Of a DNA stretch of 64,000 nt, positions 41,482 to 50,404 are shown one piece after another. Position 1 is the stretch's first letter. Each line of letters starts with the position of its first letter. The notes under the pieces are model-generated. The model saw only the letters and a list, made by a program, of their open reading frames with translations. It was not told the origin of the DNA and searched no databases. Source of the stretch: Oscillospiraceae bacterium (GTDB lineage Bacteria > Bacillota > Clostridia > Oscillospirales > Oscillospiraceae); the NCBI GenBank assembly GCA_017434755.1, contig JAFRER010000021.1:1-64000 (forward strand), in the 5' to 3' direction. The translations under genes and the position numbers were made by a program.

Positions 41482-41520
41482 AAAGGTGCAGATGTTCCGT
41501 TCCGGGACATCTGCACCTTT
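41482..41520 (+). terminator. 18-bp hairpin terminator
   Basis: AAAGGTGCAGATGT (41482-41495) pairs with ACATCTGCACCTTT (41507-41520), and the stem continues inward through CCG/CGG. The T-run is short. It ends the esterase cassette. Confidence 0.75.
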
Positions 41521-41534
41521 ACTGTTAAAGAGGA

Positions 41535-41568
41535 AACGGACCGCTGTGAAAAAACACAGCGGTCCGTT
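41535..41568. terminator. 14-bp hairpin between convergent genes
   Basis: AACGGACCGCTGTG (41535-41548) and CACAGCGGTCCGTT (41555-41568) are perfect complements with an A6 loop. It probably ends the minus-strand gene 41592-42488. Confidence 0.7.
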
Positions 41569-41591
41569 GCATTTATAAAGCTTTTCCTGTT

Positions 41592-42488
41592 TTATTTCTT
41601 GGTGATCTCGACCGTATCGCTCCATGCTCTCTCACCTGCAGAGTCGGTGATCACACAGCGGTATGTGCCGAATGCCGCTTCGGTGAGTCCTGTGGCATAG
41701 ACCTTGGAGGTGTAAGTGTTAGCCCCCTCTGTCTCCTTGCTCACCTCGAGCTGAAGGCCGTACGTCGTGTTGCGGCTGTTATCTCCGGAATCAAAATCGA
41801 TATTGATCCATGCATCTCCTGATTTCTTCTGCCAGTTGAACGAACCGGTACCGAGACCGCTACCGGACGCTGTAACACTGAACACAAGTACCAACCCGTC
41901 ACTTCCGCGTCCGAGCACGGTATTCGCAGATGTCGGCTGTTTGGTGATCGTAATGTATTTGGAGTTCGTTTCTGCAGCAACCTGTGCGGAGAGATCCAGA
42001 ACATCTTCGATTCTGGCAAGCTTCTCCAGCACCTGTGAATTTGTGCTGATGACGGAGTCCATCTGGCTGTACAGCGTCTTGATATCGCTGTTGACGGACT
42101 TCTTCACACCTGCAGAGGAGATGATGGCGATAAGGGAAAGCACAATGCTGATTGCCACAACAATAGACAGGATCGCGTTGGAGCCGATCCCCTTACCGAA
42201 ACCGGAGAATGAAGGAAGCTTTACTTTAGGAGAACCCTTTTTGGAAGGCTTCTCGCTAAAATCATCCTTATAATCATCCTCGTAGTCATCATTGAATCCG
42301 TCGTCTACATCCTGATAGTATGCATCCGGCTGAGAATAATCATCCGCATCATCATTGTATTCCGGAACAGGATCCGCCTCGTAGCTGTTATCGGCGGCGC
42401 TTGTGTCAAACTCCGGAAGATCAAGCGAATCCTCTTCCTGAGGTTCGTCCAGATCATAATCATTCAGAAAATCTTCAAAGTTAGCCAT
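41592..42488 (-). CDS. Single-pass membrane protein: acidic cytoplasmic tail, Ig-like external domain
   Basis: 298 residues. Residues 1-105 are extremely acidic and Tyr-rich (DYEDDYKDDF, NDDADDYSQPDAYYQD). A short basic patch (KKGSPKVKLPSFSGFGKG) then leads into one transmembrane helix (about 107-130, NAILSIVVAISIVLSLIAII). Outside, a short coiled coil (KKSVNSDIKTLYSQMDSVISTN, LEKLARIEDVL) is followed by a beta-sandwich like bacterial Ig repeats (LVFSVTASGSG, AAFGTYRCVITDSAG). I do not know a named family. The ATG at 42488 has GGAGG upstream and the promoter is a perfect consensus, so it is probably abundant. A structural or signalling membrane role is inferred. Confidence 0.75.
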   Translation of the reverse strand: MANFEDFLNDYDLDEPQEEDSLDLPEFDTSAADNSYEADPVPEYNDDADDYSQPDAYYQDVDDGFNDDYEDDYKDDFSEKPSKKGSPKVKLPSFSGFGKGIGSNAILSIVVAISIVLSLIAIISSAGVKKSVNSDIKTLYSQMDSVISTNSQVLEKLARIEDVLDLSAQVAAETNSKYITITKQPTSANTVLGRGSDGLVLVFSVTASGSGLGTGSFNWQKKSGDAWINIDFDSGDNSRNTTYGLQLEVSKETEGANTYTSKVYATGLTEAAFGTYRCVITDSAGERAWSDTVEITKK

Positions 42489-42556
42489 GTATAATACCTC
42501 CGTATTATGTGCTTTTGGAACAGACAAAATGCCTTTTTAGCATCATTTACGGTCGC

Positions 42557-42585
42557 ATTATACACTATGATTCAAAAGATGTCAA
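42557..42585 (-). promoter_or_regulatory. Perfect consensus promoter of the Ig-like membrane protein
   Basis: On the minus strand: TTGACA (42585-42580), 17 bases, TATAAT (42562-42557), 68 bases before the ATG. Confidence 0.85.
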
Positions 42586-42655
42586 TACAGTTACAAAAAT
42601 TTTTCAATAATTTTTCAATCTTTTTCTTTTTGAATATTTTTATGTCTATCCGGTG

Positions 42656-43639
42656 TCATTCATAAGTATTGAGGATTGACTTCAGATGATCCCTGAACAT
42701 CTCCCTTACGCCGTCCGGCGCAAGGATTTCCGCCCCCGTTCCGAAGGCCGAAAGCCACGCGAAGAACTGCCGGCTTACCACTATATCAAGTGTTACCGTG
42801 AAGCTTTCGTCCTTCTCGGGTACAAGTATCACACCGGTACCGAACCTGTCGATCACCGTATCCGCCAGGTCTGCGGCGAACTTCAGCCGGACCCTGGTCT
42901 TCTCTCCCGTGAACATGTAAAACACCTTGGAGGTATATGTGGACATGTCAGTCTTTCGGAACAGTTCCTTGCCGATCCTCGGGCCGTCGATGCTTCCGAG
43001 TTCCGTCATTCTGTCCACACGGAAATGGCGCATCTCGGACACGTCGTGATTGTATCCGAGAAGATAGTAGTTCTGATCCACCCATATAAGGGCAAAGGGG
43101 CTCACCGTATGCAGCCTGCCACCGTTTCTGAGTTCCTTCTTTTTGTTCACATTGTATCGGAAATACTTGAACGTCAGAGGGCGATCGGCGGAGATGGCAT
43201 CCGAGATGCAGTCCACATTCCGGTAGACGCTCTCATTCATCGTCTTTACCCTGTTGCGTACGTAGACGTTCTTGTTGAGCAGTTTCCCTTCGGATGCGCT
43301 TGTGAGCCCCTCCAGCTTTTTTATGAGTTCGTTCGTCTTCTTCAGGGTTATAAAATTGGACGACTGGACCATATCCACGAGCAGGCGTACTTCCTCCGCT
43401 GAAAAATCACGCTCTCCAATGAAATACCTGCGCCCCGTCTTGATAAGATCCATGCCATATCCTTCAGGTCCCAGAAGCCGGATGTCGTCATATATCGTTT
43501 TGCGTTCCGCCGAAATTCCCTGTTTTTCAAGCGCCGCTATCATCTCCGGGACAGACGCCGGGTGATCTTCATCCGTGTTTTTCAGGAGAAAATCCCGCAG
43601 ATACAGTATTCTCAGCTTTTGATTCTCAGACTTCGGCAT
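42656..43639 (-). CDS. WYL-domain HTH transcriptional regulator
   Basis: 327 residues. N-terminal winged helix (LRILYLRDFLLKNTDEDHP, SAERKTIYDDIRLL), then a WYL domain at about 150-215 with HTVSPFALIWVDQNYYLLGY and HFRVDRMTEL, in which WVDQNYYL replaces the literal W-Y-L. A C-terminal WCX-like extension runs to the end (DIVVSRQFFAWLSAFG). WYL proteins often sense nucleotides or single-stranded nucleic acid. It lies 50 bases after the epimerase gene with no promoter of its own, so it appears to be the last gene of the 15-kb polysaccharide operon and may control it. Confidence 0.88.
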   Translation of the reverse strand: MPKSENQKLRILYLRDFLLKNTDEDHPASVPEMIAALEKQGISAERKTIYDDIRLLGPEGYGMDLIKTGRRYFIGERDFSAEEVRLLVDMVQSSNFITLKKTNELIKKLEGLTSASEGKLLNKNVYVRNRVKTMNESVYRNVDCISDAISADRPLTFKYFRYNVNKKKELRNGGRLHTVSPFALIWVDQNYYLLGYNHDVSEMRHFRVDRMTELGSIDGPRIGKELFRKTDMSTYTSKVFYMFTGEKTRVRLKFAADLADTVIDRFGTGVILVPEKDESFTVTLDIVVSRQFFAWLSAFGTGAEILAPDGVREMFRDHLKSILNTYE

Positions 43640-43689
43640 AGCGCTTCCCCATCCGTTCTTCCGCTCGCAGTCATCTTTCTATACTGCTG

Positions 43690-44271
43690 TCAGACGCCTG
43701 ACCCCATCTTTTTCGTGTATTCCCCGAAGCTCATCAGCTCCAGATCCTTTTCGCTTATAATCAGATTCTCCCTGCCTCCGATGCGTTCGAAAGGCCATTC
43801 GATCCCTATGTCCGGATCATCGTACATGATCCCGGAATCTCCGGGACCATAGAACACCTCGGCCGCTTTGTAACTCATGACGGTGTCCTCTATGACCAGA
43901 TAGCCCTGCCCGAATCCGGCCGGAACGAGCAGACAGGCTGGATCGTCGCCGCTGAGTTCAAAGCTGAGCCATCTTCCGTATGTCCCGGAATCCGGCCTCA
44001 GATCGACAAGCACATGAAAAACGCGGCCGCTGATGCAGCGCATCAGCTTCGGCTGTGGCTTTTCCAGCTGAAAATGTATGGCCCGTATGACCCCACGCTT
44101 TGAATAAGTATAGAATGTCTCCTTCAGTTCATACTCTATGCCCGCTTCCCGGAATGTGTCGATGTTATAGTCCTTTATCAGTCCGCCGCGCTTGTCCTGC
44201 GCAAAGAAGGGTCTGATAAAATATGCGTCTTTGAGCGCAAGCTCCTGAAAATCGAAACCTCTCAGCCTCAT
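43690..44271 (-). CDS. RmlC/RfbC-like sugar epimerase (cupin)
   Basis: 193 residues with the double-stranded beta-helix of dTDP-4-dehydrorhamnose 3,5-epimerases: FAQDKRGGLIKDYN, GVIRAIHFQLEKPQPKLMRC (catalytic His in IHFQ), GRVFHVLVDLRPDSGTYGRW, VPAGFGQGYLVIEDTVMSYKA. No other dTDP-sugar genes are here. With rfbF and rfbG upstream it most likely epimerises CDP-4-keto-6-deoxyglucose at C3 and/or C5. The start overlaps the glf stop by four bases (ATGA). Confidence 0.85.
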   Translation of the reverse strand: MRLRGFDFQELALKDAYFIRPFFAQDKRGGLIKDYNIDTFREAGIEYELKETFYTYSKRGVIRAIHFQLEKPQPKLMRCISGRVFHVLVDLRPDSGTYGRWLSFELSGDDPACLLVPAGFGQGYLVIEDTVMSYKAAEVFYGPGDSGIMYDDPDIGIEWPFERIGGRENLIISEKDLELMSFGEYTKKMGSGV

Positions 44272-45455
44272 ATCCTCTTCTCCAGTTCCTCACTAACTTC
44301 CAAGGCTCTCAGAATGACCTGATCCATATTATAGTATTTGAATTCCGCTAGTCTCCCGCACAGTGTAAGTCCGGGAAACCTCTCCGCATAGGCACGGTAG
44401 CGCTCATAGGCGGCCTTGCTCTCCTCAGTCAGAACAGGATAATACGGTTCGTTTCCCTTCTCCGCCCTGATATCGTAGGGCACGGGATACTCGTAGGCAA
44501 CACATGTCCAGCCGCCGCCTTCCTGATACGGCATCTTGGTATATTCGGTTATCCTCGTAAATCCCGGCTCCTGCGGATATGCGACTATGGCCGTGTTCTG
44601 GAAGCTTTTCTGCTGAACCGATCTGAAATCGAAGTGCAGCGACCGGTAAGGAAGGACGCCGAATCTGTATTGAAATAGCTCATCCACCGCTCCCGTGTAG
44701 ATTAGCCTGCAGTCACGGTTATCGAAAAGCACCCTTCCGTCGGCCTCATCGAAGCTGATAAGCTCAAGAGCATCGGTTTTGCATCTCACCTCTATATTCG
44801 GATGATCAAGGATGCTGCGAGCAAGCTCTTCAAAGCCGTTCTTCGGAATGAATTCATATTTATCATAAAAGTACGTGTCACCGTAGGAAAGGACAACAGG
44901 AACACGCTTCAGAACGGACGGATCGATCTCCGACGGATCCAGTGCCCACTGTTTGGCGGTGTAAGGCCTGTAGTCGTTTTCAAACAGGAACTCCGCAAAC
45001 CCCCTTATGTCATCGTCCTCTGCCTCCAGCAGTTCAACCACCGTGACCGAAGGTCTGCCTTCATAATAGGAAATCAGTCTGTTCTTCAGTGCCGCAGCTT
45101 CTTCCGCTCCGTAAAACTGGTCGATGGTCTTGAAATTGAACGGAGACGGCGTGGATGTCCCGTTAATGACTGCTTCGCATTTCGTTCTGTAGTCCTCGGG
45201 TTCACAGAATCTGGTGATAAATCTGCGGACCTGTTCATCATTCGTATGAATCACATGCGGTCCGTACTTCTGAACCCGTATCCCGTGCGGATCCCTGAAA
45301 TCATAGGTGTTTCCGCCTATATGGTCTCTTCTTTCGAGCACAAGGGTCTTTTTTCCCTTATCCTCGGCAAGCCTTCTTGCAATAATGCTGCCGGCCAGAC
45401 CGGCGCCGACAGCAATATAATCATATTCTCTCATTTCGATCCCGCTGTTTTTCAT
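44268..45455 (-). CDS. glf: UDP-galactopyranose mutase
   Basis: 395 residues, FAD enzyme converting UDP-galactopyranose to UDP-galactofuranose. N-terminal YDYIAVGAGLAGSIIARRLAE is the FAD motif, HIGGNTYDF and VQKYGPHVIHTND the conserved substrate region, and FDFRSVQQKSFQNTAIVAYP plus TCVAYEYPVPYD follow in family order. The product feeds galactofuranose into the surface polymer. The ATG at 45455 forms an ATGA overlap with the preceding gene; a second ATG seven codons in is possible. Confidence 0.92.
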   Translation of the reverse strand: MKNSGIEMREYDYIAVGAGLAGSIIARRLAEDKGKKTLVLERRDHIGGNTYDFRDPHGIRVQKYGPHVIHTNDEQVRRFITRFCEPEDYRTKCEAVINGTSTPSPFNFKTIDQFYGAEEAAALKNRLISYYEGRPSVTVVELLEAEDDDIRGFAEFLFENDYRPYTAKQWALDPSEIDPSVLKRVPVVLSYGDTYFYDKYEFIPKNGFEELARSILDHPNIEVRCKTDALELISFDEADGRVLFDNRDCRLIYTGAVDELFQYRFGVLPYRSLHFDFRSVQQKSFQNTAIVAYPQEPGFTRITEYTKMPYQEGGGWTCVAYEYPVPYDIRAEKGNEPYYPVLTEESKAAYERYRAYAERFPGLTLCGRLAEFKYYNMDQVILRALEVSEELEKRI

Positions 45456-46351
45456 CCGCGGCGAGCCGCGATCGTTTTCGCGATCCCGTCGGAAAAAGAC
45501 GTTTTAACATAATCCCCGACGGTTTCTTTCAAATCGCTGATATCGAACATCTCTTCGGAATAGACGATCCCGTCATCCGGACGCGCTCCGATCTTTATAA
45601 GATCGGGACAGCTGGTGATACGGCCGATCTCAAGCAGATAGTCTTTCAGCTGCCGCGGCTCACCCGAACCTATGAAATACGCATTTTTATCCGTTTTCCT
45701 GTTTCCAAGTCTGAACACCGCCTCAATCAGATCATCTGAATAAATGAAATCATATGGCTGCAAAGCAGGTCCAAACGTTGCTTCTTCTCCGGTAAGAATC
45801 CGGTCGAGCGTATAGCTTATCAGATTCCCCGTGCTGTTGTGCGGGCCGTAGATATTTGAAAACTGCATCCAGACAAAGTCGAGCCCTATGTTTTTACAAT
45901 AAGCCTCGAGCAGGATATGCGCACAGCGCTTGGCAGCTCCGTATAGCATGCCCCCGCTGACAGCACTCAGGTGCGGAAGGCTTTCGGTCCCCCGTTCCGC
46001 CACAGTCCCGGCGCACAGAAACTTTCCGGCCCCCAGCCGTTTTGCGGCAAAAGCGCAGGCAAGAGCCGTCTTAATGTTTTCGGCCTGAACTTCAGGGTCC
46101 GCTTTCTTCGGTCCGTTCACGCCTCTCCAGGCAAGATGATAGAAAGCCGTGTATTCGTCCTCGGGTATTGCCTCAATCAGCGCTCTCGGATCCACTATTG
46201 ATGTTTCTATCCTCGTGACAAGGGGATTATCAGGAAAGGCCGCTCCGAAGGAATGCGAAACGGCTGTGACCGCTGTGCCGCTTTCAAGGAATCTTCTTGT
46301 CAGTTCACCGCCGACAAAGCCTCCGGCGCCTGTAATTATTACCTTGCTCAT
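45452..46351 (-). CDS. NAD-dependent nucleotide-sugar epimerase/reductase
   Basis: 299 residues, extended SDR. VIITGAGGFVGGELTRRFLE at the N-terminus binds NAD(P). LCAGTVAERG holds the catalytic Thr/Ser region and MLYGAAKRCA the YxxxK pair. The rest (FSNIYGPHNSTGNLISYTL, PYDFIYSDDLIEAV) is typical of enzymes acting on CDP- or GDP-4-keto sugars. Placed after rfbF and rfbG it is the likely 4-ketoreductase that fixes the final deoxysugar. The ATG at 46351 has GGAG 9 bases upstream; the longer frame overlaps the rfbG stop and was rejected. Confidence 0.85.
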   Translation of the reverse strand: MSKVIITGAGGFVGGELTRRFLESGTAVTAVSHSFGAAFPDNPLVTRIETSIVDPRALIEAIPEDEYTAFYHLAWRGVNGPKKADPEVQAENIKTALACAFAAKRLGAGKFLCAGTVAERGTESLPHLSAVSGGMLYGAAKRCAHILLEAYCKNIGLDFVWMQFSNIYGPHNSTGNLISYTLDRILTGEEATFGPALQPYDFIYSDDLIEAVFRLGNRKTDKNAYFIGSGEPRQLKDYLLEIGRITSCPDLIKIGARPDDGIVYSEEMFDISDLKETVGDYVKTSFSDGIAKTIAARRG

Positions 46352-46391
46352 CTGTTTGTTCTCCGTATGCTCCGCACGCAGAGGCTCCGTT

Positions 46392-47450
46392 TCATTCTGC
46401 ATCAAGAAATTCCGCAATCTGTGCGTCCATTACTTTCCGGACATCTTCCCCAGCGATCCAGGCCTTGCTCCAATCAACGGTTTTTTCTACAGCAGTCTCG
46501 ATATCCCAGTGCGGTCTCCAGCCGAAAGTGTTCTTCAATCTGGAGCAGTCGAGCTTAAGGAAATTGGCCTCATGGGGGCCGTAATCCTTTCTGCCCGTCC
46601 AGCTTAGTCCCTCTCCCCAGCTGCTGCAGAAAAGCTCCACCAGATCTTCGGTCCTAAGGCAGTCACGCTCATCCGGTCCGACATTATAGTTTGATGCGAA
46701 AGAATGGTCTTCGTACTGCTTTCCGGCTATCATCAGATAGGCGTAAACAGGTTCCAGAACGTGCTGATACGGACGGGTCGACCGTGGATTGCGCACCGTT
46801 ATGGTCTCTCCGTTCATCGCGGCTCTCACACAGTCCGGTATGATCCTGTCTCTGGCAAAATCTCCGCCGCCTATCACATTGCCCGCTCTTGCCGTCGAAA
46901 CTGCGACGCGCCCGTTGCTGAAGAACGATCGTTTGTATGAAGCGGTGACCAATTCGGAGCAGGATTTGGAATTGGAATAGGGGTCGAAACCGTCAAGGCG
47001 TTCATTTTCCCTGTACCCCCATTCCCACTCTTTGTTTTCATATACCTTATCGGTAGTCACGTTGAGGAATGACCTGACGCTTTCCGTCTTCCGGACGGCT
47101 TCACAGATATTTACCGTCCCCATCACATTCGAGCCGTAGGTACGGACGGGATCCTCATAGCTCTCCCTGACGATCGTCTGCGCAGCCATATGGATCACGA
47201 TCTCTGGCCGGTACTCTTCAAACACGGCCGAAAGGTGATCAAGATCCCGTACATCACCCTTTATATGGGTGATCTGCTCCCGCACTCCGCACAGGTCAAA
47301 GAGTTTGACACCGTTTTTGGTGCAGCTCGAATAGCCGATGACCTCTGCTCCGCTGTTTGCAAGCAGAACGGTCATCCAGCTTCCCTTGAAGCCTGTATGT
47401 CCAGTCAGCAGTACTCTTTTTCCTTTATAAAAACGCAGATCAAATTCCAC
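46392..47450 (-). CDS. rfbG: CDP-glucose 4,6-dehydratase, GTG start
   Basis: 352 residues. RfbG/DdhB-type SDR that makes CDP-4-keto-6-deoxyglucose. The signature GKRVLLTGHTGFKGSWMTVLL lies at residues 8-28, and the TTDKVYEN and YSNSKSCSE segments carry the catalytic residues. I chose the GTG at 47450 rather than the ATG at 47480: GGAG lies 7 bases before the GTG, the gene then begins 4 bases after the rfbF stop, and the short N-terminus agrees with characterised RfbG proteins. The ATG version would overlap rfbF by 26 bases. Confidence 0.92.
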   Translation of the reverse strand: MEFDLRFYKGKRVLLTGHTGFKGSWMTVLLANSGAEVIGYSSCTKNGVKLFDLCGVREQITHIKGDVRDLDHLSAVFEEYRPEIVIHMAAQTIVRESYEDPVRTYGSNVMGTVNICEAVRKTESVRSFLNVTTDKVYENKEWEWGYRENERLDGFDPYSNSKSCSELVTASYKRSFFSNGRVAVSTARAGNVIGGGDFARDRIIPDCVRAAMNGETITVRNPRSTRPYQHVLEPVYAYLMIAGKQYEDHSFASNYNVGPDERDCLRTEDLVELFCSSWGEGLSWTGRKDYGPHEANFLKLDCSRLKNTFGWRPHWDIETAVEKTVDWSKAWIAGEDVRKVMDAQIAEFLDAE

Positions 47451-47454
47451 CGTA

Positions 47455-48234
47455 TCACTCCCACAGTTTCCAAGGCGCATTCCCGGAATCCCAGAGTTTT
47501 TCTATCTGCAGCTTCTCTCTGAGGGTGTCCATGCACTGCCAGTAACCTTTGTGCACATAACCGACCAGTTCTCTGTCATTCACGAGAAGCGGAAGCGCGC
47601 CGCTTTCAAAGACTGTCTGATCTCCTTCGATATAGTCGAACACTTTCGGTTCAAGGACCATGAAGCCGATGTTTATAAGGTCACCATCCGCATCGGATTT
47701 TTCTCTGAAGGCCTCTATCACGCCGTTGTTTCCGACTTCCACCACACCTTTGTTCTGGCCGAAATTGTACATAGAAATGGTGGCTGTCTTCCCGTGCGAA
47801 CGGTGGAAGCGAACAAGCTCGGGGATATCGATGTCACCGACTGCATCACCGTATGTCAGCATGAAGGTCTCGTCTCCGATATAATCCTTTATCCGCTTCA
47901 CCCTTCCGCCCGTCTGGGTATTCAGCCCGGTATCGACGATCGTCACTCTCCAGGGTTCCACCTTTTTATTGTGAACGATCATCTCACCGTTTCCGGACGT
48001 GTAATCGAAAGTAATATCCGAGGTGTGAAGGAAATAGTCAGCAAACCATTCTTTTATGACATGCTGCTTGTAACCCGCACAGATGATAAACTCATTGAAG
48101 CCGTAATGGGAATAGATCTTCATGATATGCCACAGGATCGGCATGTTTCCTATTTCGATCATCGGCTTCGGTCTTAGCTGGGATTCCTCGGAGATCCTTG
48201 TCCCGAATCCTCCTGCCAGAATTACTGCTTTCAT
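47455..48234 (-). CDS. rfbF: Glucose-1-phosphate cytidylyltransferase
   Basis: 259 residues, the standard length (about 257) of RfbF. The nucleotidyltransferase signature MKAVILAGGFGTRISEES is followed by RPKPMIEIGNMPILWHIMK. It makes CDP-glucose from glucose-1-phosphate and CTP, the entry step to CDP-deoxysugars. The adjacent rfbG gene supports the nucleotide assignment over a TDP-dependent RmlA (which is about 290 residues long). Confidence 0.94.
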   Translation of the reverse strand: MKAVILAGGFGTRISEESQLRPKPMIEIGNMPILWHIMKIYSHYGFNEFIICAGYKQHVIKEWFADYFLHTSDITFDYTSGNGEMIVHNKKVEPWRVTIVDTGLNTQTGGRVKRIKDYIGDETFMLTYGDAVGDIDIPELVRFHRSHGKTATISMYNFGQNKGVVEVGNNGVIEAFREKSDADGDLINIGFMVLEPKVFDYIEGDQTVFESGALPLLVNDRELVGYVHKGYWQCMDTLREKLQIEKLWDSGNAPWKLWE

Positions 48235-48255
48235 ATCGTTCCCCTCTGCACGGTT

Positions 48256-49245
48256 TTATTTCTTCATCATGATCCTGTACAGAAAAACAGGATACAAAAA
48301 TGCGTGTACAATGCCCAGTCCCCACGCCGTAAACGCTTTTGGCATCCTTGAATACATAAGGTAGGCCAGTCTGTTGATCTTTCCTCTGCCGTGCTCCCAT
48401 AAGGGCTCATCCTTCAGCACGGTGTCCGCCTTGATCCGGAGATAGAGATCATTATAGGGATGAACACAGTCCTTAATCCACGGGCGCGCCTGTATGATCT
48501 GATTCTTAGTGAAATGGATCACGACAGGATGCTCTCTGGCAGTCAGGAATTCCTCTTCCGAATAAACTGTAGACGGTCTCCTGTAGAGAAGCATGTTTTT
48601 GTAATCGAACAGAAACAGCGCGGTGGTACAGTTGAATCTCGGCGGAATAGTCTTTATCTTCCCCTCAAGGGCAACGTTCAATTCATCCTGCACTTCATAA
48701 AAGAATTTGGATTTTCCCTCTTCTATTACAGCCCTGATCCTGTCTCCGAATCCGATTCTTCTCAGTTCATCCAGATTGAACAGCATCATGCCGCTGTTAT
48801 GGTATACAGAATCATCTTTCAATCCGAGCTTCCGCTTGTACCATTTGCTCTGGCAGTCATCGGACGCGGCAAGGCAGAACCCGGTAAGATCTATGGAATA
48901 AAACTCCTTAAGAGAACCTGCGACAATGCAGTCGCCTTCCAGAAGAAGTGCCCTGTCGACGGTATCCGGAAGAATCTCCTGCAGGAAACAGTAACTGTAG
49001 ACCACCGGGTCAGTCCTGGAAAGACCTTTAATCCCTTTCAGGCCCTCAGGCAAGGGATAAAAGATGATCCTGCGGCCGAAGCTTTCCGCCAGTTCGCTGA
49101 GCATCTTTTTATTATCCTCACTGATGCCGTTTTCAATATAGTGGATGGTAAGTTCATCCGCATCGGCATTGTTTGTCAGCAGAGACCTGATCGTTATCAG
49201 GGCCGGATGACTGTAAAGGTTGCTGGTTGCCATTACTATGTTCAT
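48256..49245 (-). CDS. Glycosyltransferase family 8-like
   Basis: 329 residues. GT8 layout: MNIVMATSNLYSHPALITIRSLL at the start, RALLLEGDCIVAG with a DxD-like EGD, YHNSGMMLFNLDELRR (the NSG motif of GT8), a QDELN segment and HFTKNQIIQARPW near the end. Retaining glucosyl/galactosyltransferases such as LgtC/WaaI have this order. Cytoplasmic; the basic and hydrophobic C-terminal end may hold it at the membrane. It belongs to the polysaccharide operon between the three-protein module and rfbF. Confidence 0.85.
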   Translation of the reverse strand: MNIVMATSNLYSHPALITIRSLLTNNADADELTIHYIENGISEDNKKMLSELAESFGRRIIFYPLPEGLKGIKGLSRTDPVVYSYCFLQEILPDTVDRALLLEGDCIVAGSLKEFYSIDLTGFCLAASDDCQSKWYKRKLGLKDDSVYHNSGMMLFNLDELRRIGFGDRIRAVIEEGKSKFFYEVQDELNVALEGKIKTIPPRFNCTTALFLFDYKNMLLYRRPSTVYSEEEFLTAREHPVVIHFTKNQIIQARPWIKDCVHPYNDLYLRIKADTVLKDEPLWEHGRGKINRLAYLMYSRMPKAFTAWGLGIVHAFLYPVFLYRIMMKK

Positions 49246-49324
49246 ACTGTTTACTCCGGTCAGTGTTTGCAGCAGTTATCCGGTCATGGAGCGGAGCAAG
49301 GATTCTGAATAATGTAGGATGTTT

Positions 49325-50404
49325 TTACTGATTGATTATTCCGCAGACCTGGAATCCGTCCCCGAGATCCATCACAAGTATACGGTATTTCCCACTGACA
49401 TAATTTTTCTCTCTGCCCATGTAAGTCGCTTCAGCATCATACTCAAAATCAAGGCTGTAGGCGTTTTCGGCCCATTTTATCATCGGAGCCTCGGTAAGGT
49501 TGTTGAAGACATAACTGCTCCAGCACGGAGCGTTGTGAAACGCGTTCAGTGTTGTATAAATATAATTATATGCCTGAGAATCCTTTCTGCAGAGCCTCGC
49601 GCACGCCGCCGCATTCATGTCCGCATCGTAATACCCATACATACCGTATTTGAAAAATGCATGGAAGAATGCCTCCGCGGCAGCTTTAATCTCCGGATAG
49701 TTATTCGGATCCACGCTCAAAACCGGCAGGCCTTTATCATCAATGATCTCACACCCTGCCGGAGCCTCTGCAGTCAGCACGGGTGTTCCCGACTGCCCCG
49801 TAATCTCCCAGGTAAGCACCGACACAGGTTCAACAAGAGCGTCACCATATTCATTCTTCAGGAAAAAAGCACTGCCGGTCTCCAAACTATGTGTATTGTC
49901 AAGTTCGATCCCGTTACAATATACCTTGCAGCCGGAGGGTGCCTCGATCTGTGCACTCTCCGTACCATGCAAGCGCATACTTGCAGAAACCACCTGCCAG
50001 TTTCCGGAATCATCTTTTTCCAAGGAAAACTCGGCTATGGAGCCTTCATTGTTTTCTACCACATATACGGGCGTTTCATCGGTATAACTCTTTGCTCTGG
50101 CATAGGATACTCCGTCCGAAAGGATCTCCTCCATTTTGACGAGCACATCTCCTCTGGAATCAAGGCTTTCGGGATTGGCTTCGAGCCAAAGGTCGGACCA
50201 GTCACCGTAACTCATTTTCTCAACGTATTCTTCAAATGCCGCTTGTGAATCGATCCATTCGCTGTTGTTTTCCGCCTGCACAGACTCCTGATAGTTTTTC
50301 AGCAGGAACCAGACAGTTACCAAACAAGCGGCTACCAGTAGAAGAAGGATGATAACAAATATACCGTATGCTCTTCCGAACCCGGATCTCTTTTTTTCAA
50401 TCAT
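49325..50404 (-). CDS. Single-pass membrane protein of unknown function (module copy 1)
   Basis: 359 residues. Short cytoplasmic start (MIEKKRSGFGRAYG), one transmembrane helix (about 15-37), then an external region of about 320 residues in two halves. The first half ends in APSGCKVYCNGIELDNT, and the second is helical and Tyr-rich (YPEIKAAAEAFFHAFFKYGMYGYY). The protein at 58086-59192 has the same size, topology and a KVFCNGYLLD motif in the same place, so they are paralogues. The ATG at 50404 overlaps the phosphodiester-glycosidase gene by eight bases. No known domain is recognised. Confidence 0.75.
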   Translation of the reverse strand: MIEKKRSGFGRAYGIFVIILLLLVAACLVTVWFLLKNYQESVQAENNSEWIDSQAAFEEYVEKMSYGDWSDLWLEANPESLDSRGDVLVKMEEILSDGVSYARAKSYTDETPVYVVENNEGSIAEFSLEKDDSGNWQVVSASMRLHGTESAQIEAPSGCKVYCNGIELDNTHSLETGSAFFLKNEYGDALVEPVSVLTWEITGQSGTPVLTAEAPAGCEIIDDKGLPVLSVDPNNYPEIKAAAEAFFHAFFKYGMYGYYDADMNAAACARLCRKDSQAYNYIYTTLNAFHNAPCWSSYVFNNLTEAPMIKWAENAYSLDFEYDAEATYMGREKNYVSGKYRILVMDLGDGFQVCGIINQ

